In this document: positions 31,612-35,131 of the stretch, piece after piece
How the letters are laid out: every line of letters begins with the position of its first letter
Numbering within the stretch: the stretch's first letter is position 1
Source: an uncultured Actinomyces sp.
Lineage (GTDB): Bacteria; Actinomycetota; Actinomycetes; Actinomycetales; Actinomycetaceae
Direction: 5' to 3'
Length of the DNA stretch: 35,131 nucleotides
NCBI GenBank assembly: GCA_938022345.1
Contig: CALIEP010000327.1
Location: 1 to 35,131 of the forward strand
Program-made: the position numbers and the translations under genes
The notes under the pieces: generated by a model
What the model saw: the letters and a program-made list of their open reading frames with translations, nothing else
What the model was told of the DNA's origin: nothing
Database searches by the model: none

Positions 31612-31632
31612 ATTTTAACGGATTTTACCGTT
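31612..31632 (-). promoter_or_regulatory. -10 element and small palindrome before the mod operon
   Basis: On the minus strand TAAAAT (31617-31612) lies 6 nt before the ATA codon and a second TAAAAT is a few bases further up. AACGG (31617-31621) and CCGTT (31628-31632) form an inverted repeat over the promoter, a possible operator. The region 31606-31680 is strongly AT-rich. Confidence 0.4.
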
Positions 31633-31695
31633 TTTTGTAATTAATCGACAAAAATAGACAAATTTCTCCGTAGACGCGGCAAGGCGTCGAATGAA

Positions 31696-32406
31696 TTATT
31701 CGCCCGAGGCCTTTCGCACCGGGATGTCCTCAAAGAAAACCTGGCAGCCGCAGCTATTGCCGAAGGGCACCAGAGTCATGCTCATACCACCATCACTGAG
31801 CTCTTCAACGATCTGACGAATAGCAGCACCATGCATCTTGCACACAATGCTTTGGATCTTATCGTTGCCGATATTGAGGTAGGGGCAGGATTGGATGGAC
31901 AGACCACCATCTTCTGCATTTATCGCACGGAAACCGCGCGTTGAAAGGAAAACTCGAAGAAGCGAAAGCAGGGCTTCCTCATCATCGCGAGCAGCATCAA
32001 GTGCACCGGAGGAACGGATGAGATCAACGTACTGTTGCCCCCAATTCCGCCCCATGATGTCAGCGAGTTTTTCGCCGCCATCCGAAGTTTGAGCCATTGC
32101 CGAGGCCGCGGCAAGAAGAAGTTCCGAAGACTGACGTTGAAGACGCGCTGCATCCCCAATGACCGCGATCTCGTAGTACATCGCGGGGCGGCCTCGTCCT
32201 TCGGGATTGTGAGTTCGACGTACAACTAAGCCCTGTTCAACAAGGGGGACAAGAGTCTCACGAACCGAGTTCTTATGAATTCCCAAACGATCTGCGATTT
32301 CAACAACGGTTGCTTCGCGACCAATATCGGTAAGGGTGTGCAGAACCTTACGCTGCGCCGGGGATGCGGTCGCCAACTGGGTGATCATGTATTCGATGCC
32401 GTTCAA
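31696..32406 (-). CDS. Winged-helix regulator with C-terminal cysteine cluster (candidate Fe-S/redox sensor)
   Basis: 236 aa. The N-terminal winged helix-turn-helix (TVVEIADRLGIHKNSVRETLVPLVEQGLV in pieces, wing RRTHNPEGRGRPAMYYEI) resembles ArsR/SufR-like regulators. The C-terminal part carries Cys174 (SCPY), Cys189 with His192 (VCKMH), and Cys219/Cys221 (SCGC), a spacing suited to metal or Fe-S binding as in SufR and in ArnR, the Fe-S repressor of nar genes in corynebacteria. TTG at 32406 has GGGG 6 nt upstream; ATG 32388 is the alternative. Position between the molybdate and nitrate reductase operons suggests it controls one or both in response to oxygen or NO. Target genes are inferred. 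Confidence 0.8.
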   Translation of the reverse strand: MNGIEYMITQLATASPAQRKVLHTLTDIGREATVVEIADRLGIHKNSVRETLVPLVEQGLVVRRTHNPEGRGRPAMYYEIAVIGDAARLQRQSSELLLAAASAMAQTSDGGEKLADIMGRNWGQQYVDLIRSSGALDAARDDEEALLSLLRVFLSTRGFRAINAEDGGLSIQSCPYLNIGNDKIQSIVCKMHGAAIRQIVEELSDGGMSMTLVPFGNSCGCQVFFEDIPVRKASGE

Positions 32407-32817
32407 TCTCTACCCCTTTTCCATAAACAGTCATAAAGTTTGTCAGAATAAGCTTTGTAAGTGTATAAATTACATTTCTACAGAACTAAACTATTCCCCT
32501 GTTTAAAATAAATTGATTCATATTTTATAAAATCAATATGTATATATAGTTCCGAAAACAGAAGATATTGCATTGTTTTTACTTTAATTGAAAGCTATTC
32601 TTGTCAAACCAGGTTTTACGAAAAGTCTTATTTGTGCCACATTTGTACCAAATTGAACTTTAGTCTATTTGTATATGAAATCTAATTTAGTTAATTTAGA
32701 TTTAAATTCGGTATATATATTGTTGAATATAGTTCGCCCGAACAAATAGAATGCTTGCAATCGGCAGAAATAACCGGCAACTATTTTATGAAGCTGCTGG
32801 TTTTGTTTATTTAATTT
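32407..32817. other. AT-rich gene-free region with repeats
   Basis: About 410 nt, very AT-rich compared with the window, without a credible gene. It contains the tandem direct repeat ATTTGTGCCAC / ATTTGTACCAA (32630-32651), an inverted repeat AAATCTAA / TTAGATTT (32678-32685, 32696-32703), and GTTCG-CC-CGAAC (32732-32743). It includes the upstream region of the cysteine-cluster regulator. It is probably part of the same foreign segment as the SemiSWEET gene. Confidence 0.5.
32772..32802. terminator. Hairpin after the SemiSWEET gene
   Basis: AACCGGCA (32772-32779) and TGCTGGTT (32795-32802) pair with one G-T, about 16 nt beyond the stop. The T-rich side is on the plus strand, with ATTTCT on the minus strand. 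Confidence 0.45.
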
Positions 32818-33081
32818 TTATAAAGAAGTAATAAAAGTTAAACCGCCTAATATCACTCCCGCTGCATTGGGAATGATGAGGATCCAGTCTTTTTTAGGTT
32901 CTTTTGTCCAACCATAGATTACCCAAATTAAACAAGAAACTGCTGCGAATAGTGGTTGGAATGGTTGAGCTTTTTCTCCTTGTAAGTTAGCGATAATTTG
33001 TGGAATATATGCAATAAAGACAAGGATCCCAATAAAAGCTCCAATAGATCCGACAAAGCGATTAATTTTTTGTTTAGACAT
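32818..33081 (-). CDS. SemiSWEET sugar transporter
   Basis: 87 aa, one triple-helix bundle of the SWEET/PQ-loop family: helix 1 GAFIGILVFIAYIPQIIANL with the PQ motif, helix 2 PLFAAVSCLIWVIYGWT with the conserved Trp, helix 3 DWILIIPNAAGVILGGLTFI with the conserved Asn. Two copies dimerise to pass sugars through the membrane. ATG 33081 has a perfect AGGAGGT 6 nt upstream. GC content and codon use (AAA, ATT, TTT, TTA-rich) are far lower than those of the flanking nar and regulator genes and resemble streptococci or lactobacilli, indicating horizontal acquisition. Monocistronic. Confidence 0.92.
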   Translation of the reverse strand: MSKQKINRFVGSIGAFIGILVFIAYIPQIIANLQGEKAQPFQPLFAAVSCLIWVIYGWTKEPKKDWILIIPNAAGVILGGLTFITSL

Positions 33082-33228
33082 GTAATACCTCCTGGGGTTT
33101 TTATATCAGAAAGGAGAATCGACCGGCTTTCACCTCGCCGTTAGTCACAGCTACTCCTTGTCTTGAGGGACTTGGTTGACATTCTAGTGCACAGACAACA
33201 ACTAGCCGTCATTCGTTTCAAATACTGA

Positions 33229-33260
33229 GGCCTGTATGCGCAGGTCAGCACATACAGGCC
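33229..33260 (-). terminator. Hairpin after narI
   Basis: Perfect 10-nt arms GGCCTGTATG (33229-33238) and CATACAGGCC (33251-33260) with a 12-nt loop, about 20 nt after the narI stop, without a clear U-tract. Likely end of the nar transcript. Confidence 0.65.
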
Positions 33261-33280
33261 CCAGATCACATCACCACAGA

Positions 33281-34069
33281 TCAGGCACCCTGATAGGGAG
33301 CATCATCTTCGGGGAAGCTCTGGGCCTTGGGACCTGCAGCGCCACCTCGAACCGGCGTCCAGCCTCGTGCGGGACGAGAAGTAGAAGTCGCAGATCGACG
33401 TGAGCGGTACACAACGTAAGGACGCGTCGGATAGGCAACCGGAGCCGAAACGACGTGCACCAGACGGGTGAAAGGCCACGCGGCAAAAAGGATGAAGGCG
33501 GCAATGATGTGCAGCTTGAACTGGAGCGGGACATCCGTCATCAAAGAGACATCAGGCTGGAGCGTGAAGATCGAACGGAACCACACTGCGATCGTCTCGC
33601 GGTAGTTGTATCCACCCGGTTTCCCCAAGATCTGCGTCGTCAAAGTCGCTGCAGCTCCCAAGAGGATGGCGCAGGTCAAGAGAAGGTACATGAAGACGTC
33701 ATTGCGGCTAGTTGCCAGACGCACCGACTTCTTGACAATACGTCGATACAAGAGACCAAACAGACCAACCAGCGTCATCAAACCGGCAATACCACCACCG
33801 ATGATGGCCACCATGTGGTAAGCGTGCTCGCTCACACCCATTGCCTCGGTCCAGGACTGGGGAATGACCAGACCCATGACGTGGCCGGCAGCAACGCCCA
33901 AGATACCGAAGTGGAATAGGGGCGACGAGAGGCGCAGGATGCGGCCTTCATTGAGCTGAGATGAACGCGAGGTCCACCCGTACTGATCGGTGCGATAGCG
34001 CCAAATCAACCCGCCGATAAGGAGGGTGAAAGAAATGTAGGGAAGCACTCCCCAGAGGAAAAGGTTCAT
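33281..34069 (-). CDS. narI: Respiratory nitrate reductase, gamma subunit (cytochrome b)
   Basis: 262 aa membrane subunit with five TM helices that oxidises menaquinol and passes electrons through two b hemes to NarH and NarG. Candidate heme ligands are His53 and His63 in the second helix (HFGILGVAAGH) and His187 and His205 in the last helix, matching the known His pairs of E. coli NarI (56/66 and 187/205). A C-terminal cytosolic tail rich in Arg, Ser and Pro extends beyond the last helix. It starts 8 nt after narJ and is the last gene of the operon, followed by a hairpin. Confidence 0.96.
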   Translation of the reverse strand: MNLFLWGVLPYISFTLLIGGLIWRYRTDQYGWTSRSSQLNEGRILRLSSPLFHFGILGVAAGHVMGLVIPQSWTEAMGVSEHAYHMVAIIGGGIAGLMTLVGLFGLLYRRIVKKSVRLATSRNDVFMYLLLTCAILLGAAATLTTQILGKPGGYNYRETIAVWFRSIFTLQPDVSLMTDVPLQFKLHIIAAFILFAAWPFTRLVHVVSAPVAYPTRPYVVYRSRRSATSTSRPARGWTPVRGGAAGPKAQSFPEDDAPYQGA

Positions 34070-34077
34070 GGCAATCC

Positions 34078-34815
34078 TTAGAGTTCGTTCTCACCCGCGG
34101 GCGAAACAAGGGAAGAAGGGGTTTGGATAGTGGGCCACGGCAGTTCGCTTCGATCAGCCATGCCAACCATCTCGGTCGGGGGACCCTGACGGACCAGAGT
34201 CTGCATGCGAGCAAAAGTTGCGTCATCTACCTCGGGCAGAGCCATTCGCAAAGCAGCAACCACATGCGCCCAAGGCGAAGACAGCGAAAGCAATGCCGCG
34301 TGAAGGATCTCAACACCCTCGCGGTGCGAGGCCAGCATGGCCTCGACCAGCTCATGCTCTTCGCCTTCTGTTCGCGCCGCCAACTCCAAAATATTGGGAA
34401 GGTAGTCGGGCAGCTGATCGTTTTCTAGCTGCCAGCCAACGGCGGCATAGAGGTCGCGAACAATGGTCAGAGCAATACCGCGCTGGCGGGTATCACCCGT
34501 AGCGTAGTAGGTCAGCTCCAAGCAGCAGCGACGCTTCTGGTCGAAGGTCTCAACGTAGGCCTCTTCGACCTCACGGCGCGACTTGCCTCGTGCCCACTCA
34601 AGGAACTGCGAAAACTCCGCAGCGGCCTCGGCGCTGACGTGCCCCAAAGAGGAGTCAATCTGAGCGAGGATCTCATCCCATTCCTGCCCCGGGTAATCCA
34701 AAAGGGCAGCAGCGATCATAAAGGTTGCGGCGCGTGACTCCCGGCTCTGGTTCACAACTGGAACCGCAGGAGCCGGGTTACGCGTCGGAATGAAAGTCGC
34801 GGTCTTTTGACTCAT
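34078..34815 (-). CDS. narJ: Nitrate reductase assembly chaperone NarJ
   Basis: 245 aa, NarJ/TorD-like helical chaperone that holds apo-NarG while the molybdenum cofactor is inserted. Family features: LLDYPGQEWDEIL near the N-terminus, YVETFDQKRRCCLELTYYATGDTRQRG (in pieces, residues about 86-112), and DYLPNILELAA. ATG at 34815 overlaps the narH stop by 4 nt (ATGA). The C-terminal Pro/Ser-rich tail is longer than in the E. coli protein core. Confidence 0.95.
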   Translation of the reverse strand: MSQKTATFIPTRNPAPAVPVVNQSRESRAATFMIAAALLDYPGQEWDEILAQIDSSLGHVSAEAAAEFSQFLEWARGKSRREVEEAYVETFDQKRRCCLELTYYATGDTRQRGIALTIVRDLYAAVGWQLENDQLPDYLPNILELAARTEGEEHELVEAMLASHREGVEILHAALLSLSSPWAHVVAALRMALPEVDDATFARMQTLVRQGPPTEMVGMADRSELPWPTIQTPSSLVSPAGENEL

Positions 34816-35131
34816 TCGGGTCGCCGACCAATCGAGACGGGAACCTTACCGCCCTTGTGCGAACCGCAGCCGGACTCTGCGCCTTCGCCCACCGGGCACA
34901 GGTACGGGGTCGGGGTACGCATATCCTCGGGGTGCGAAGTCGGGATCACGTAGCGATCCTCGTACTTTGCGATCGAGAGCAGACGGTACATCGCCAGAAC
35001 TTCTTCTTCGGTCATGCCCACGGACTCGGGGATCGAGGGATCCACGGCCTGGCCCATATTGACGTCACGCATGTAGGAACGCATGGCGGCAAGGCGGCGG
35101 AGCGACAGCTCGACCGGGCGGGTATCTCCAG
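34812..35131 (-). CDS. narH: Respiratory nitrate reductase, beta subunit (C-terminal part)
   Basis: The C-terminal 105 or so residues of the Fe-S subunit NarH; its start lies beyond the right edge. The visible sequence begins GDTRPVELSLRRLAAMRSYMRDVN and continues with EEEVLAMYRLLSIAKYEDRYVIPTSH in pieces, typical of the NarH C-terminus. The cluster-binding cysteine motifs are in the missing part. A Gly/Lys-rich tail (CGSHKGGKVPVSIGRRPE) ends the protein. narG and probably a nitrate transporter gene are expected upstream, outside the window. Confidence 0.94.
   Translation of the reverse strand, partial: GDTRPVELSLRRLAAMRSYMRDVNMGQAVDPSIPESVGMTEEEVLAMYRLLSIAKYEDRYVIPTSHPEDMRTPTPYLCPVGEGAESGCGSHKGGKVPVSIGRRPE

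Noticed and set aside
31606..31695. Molybdenum-cofactor riboswitch before the mod operon
   Set aside because: The gap is too short and too AT-rich to hold the Moco RNA fold, and the candidate -10 lies next to the start.
32675..32749. 24-codon plus-strand frame in the AT-rich island
   Set aside because: No ribosome site, very short, and overlaps the inverted repeat.
1..35131. CRISPR array, tRNA, rRNA, prophage or IS element
   Set aside because: No regularly spaced repeats, no tRNA or rRNA signatures, no transposase or integrase frames were seen on either strand.

Overview
The window looks like chromosomal DNA of an actinobacterium of the Actinomycetaceae (Schaalia/Actinomyces type). The evidence is the actinobacterial block rodA-pbpA-pknA-pknB / class E sortase / DUF881 / crgA / rhomboid / cyclophilin (close to the dnaA-proximal gene order of Mycobacterium), a moderately high GC content, many GTG starts, several apparently leaderless starts, and an anaerobic nitrate reductase operon. 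This identification is inference from gene content; no rRNA or tRNA is present.

Layout. 1-5762 (+): cell-shape and signalling operon, with rodA (5' end missing), pbpA, pknA and pknB, linked by 4-nt overlaps. pknA is interrupted by an in-frame amber codon, and its membrane anchor lies downstream in the same frame. 5763-8119: terminator, then on the minus strand a 50-aa membrane protein, a class E sortase and a DUF881 protein, with divergent crgA. 8120-8636: a gene-free, AT-richer stretch with a dense cluster of DnaA boxes. 8637-13115: DUF364-like protein, rhomboid protease, cyclophilin, an Ala-rich membrane protein, a small membrane protein and a HAD phosphatase. 13268-16588 (+): an S-adenosylhomocysteinase-like protein that lacks the catalytic histidines, an amidohydrolase/deaminase and a DUF985 cupin in one coupled unit. 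16602-19572: a carotenoid/retinol-type flavoprotein fused to a ferredoxin-reductase module, divergent from a TetR regulator, with a twin operator between them. 19687-22710 (+): a 52-aa amphipathic protein and a polar amino-acid ABC importer. 22783-27606 (-): alpha/beta hydrolase and a heterodimeric ABC exporter. 28016-31605 (-): molybdate uptake operon (HTH-TOBE protein, modA, fused modB-modC, and a fourth unknown membrane gene). 31696-32406 (-): winged-helix regulator with a C-terminal cysteine cluster. 32407-33110: an AT-rich island with a SemiSWEET sugar transporter of Firmicutes appearance. 33281-35131 (-): narI, narJ and the end of narH.

How the genes fit together. The left side combines peptidoglycan synthesis (RodA/PBP2), its Ser/Thr kinases, sortase and the divisome regulator CrgA, next to a possible DnaA-binding locus. 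The right side is a molybdenum/nitrate-respiration module: molybdate import feeds the molybdenum cofactor of the Nar enzyme, and the cysteine-bearing regulator between the two operons is a good candidate for an Fe-S or redox sensor controlling one or both.

Most notable points: (1) the amber-split pknA, whose stop aligns with a Gln codon in an internal repeat; (2) the histidine-less SAH hydrolase homologue translationally linked to a deaminase; (3) the DnaA-box cluster beside crgA; (4) the transferred SemiSWEET island; (5) an HTH-TOBE gene whose conserved N-terminus can only be reached from an AUA codon.
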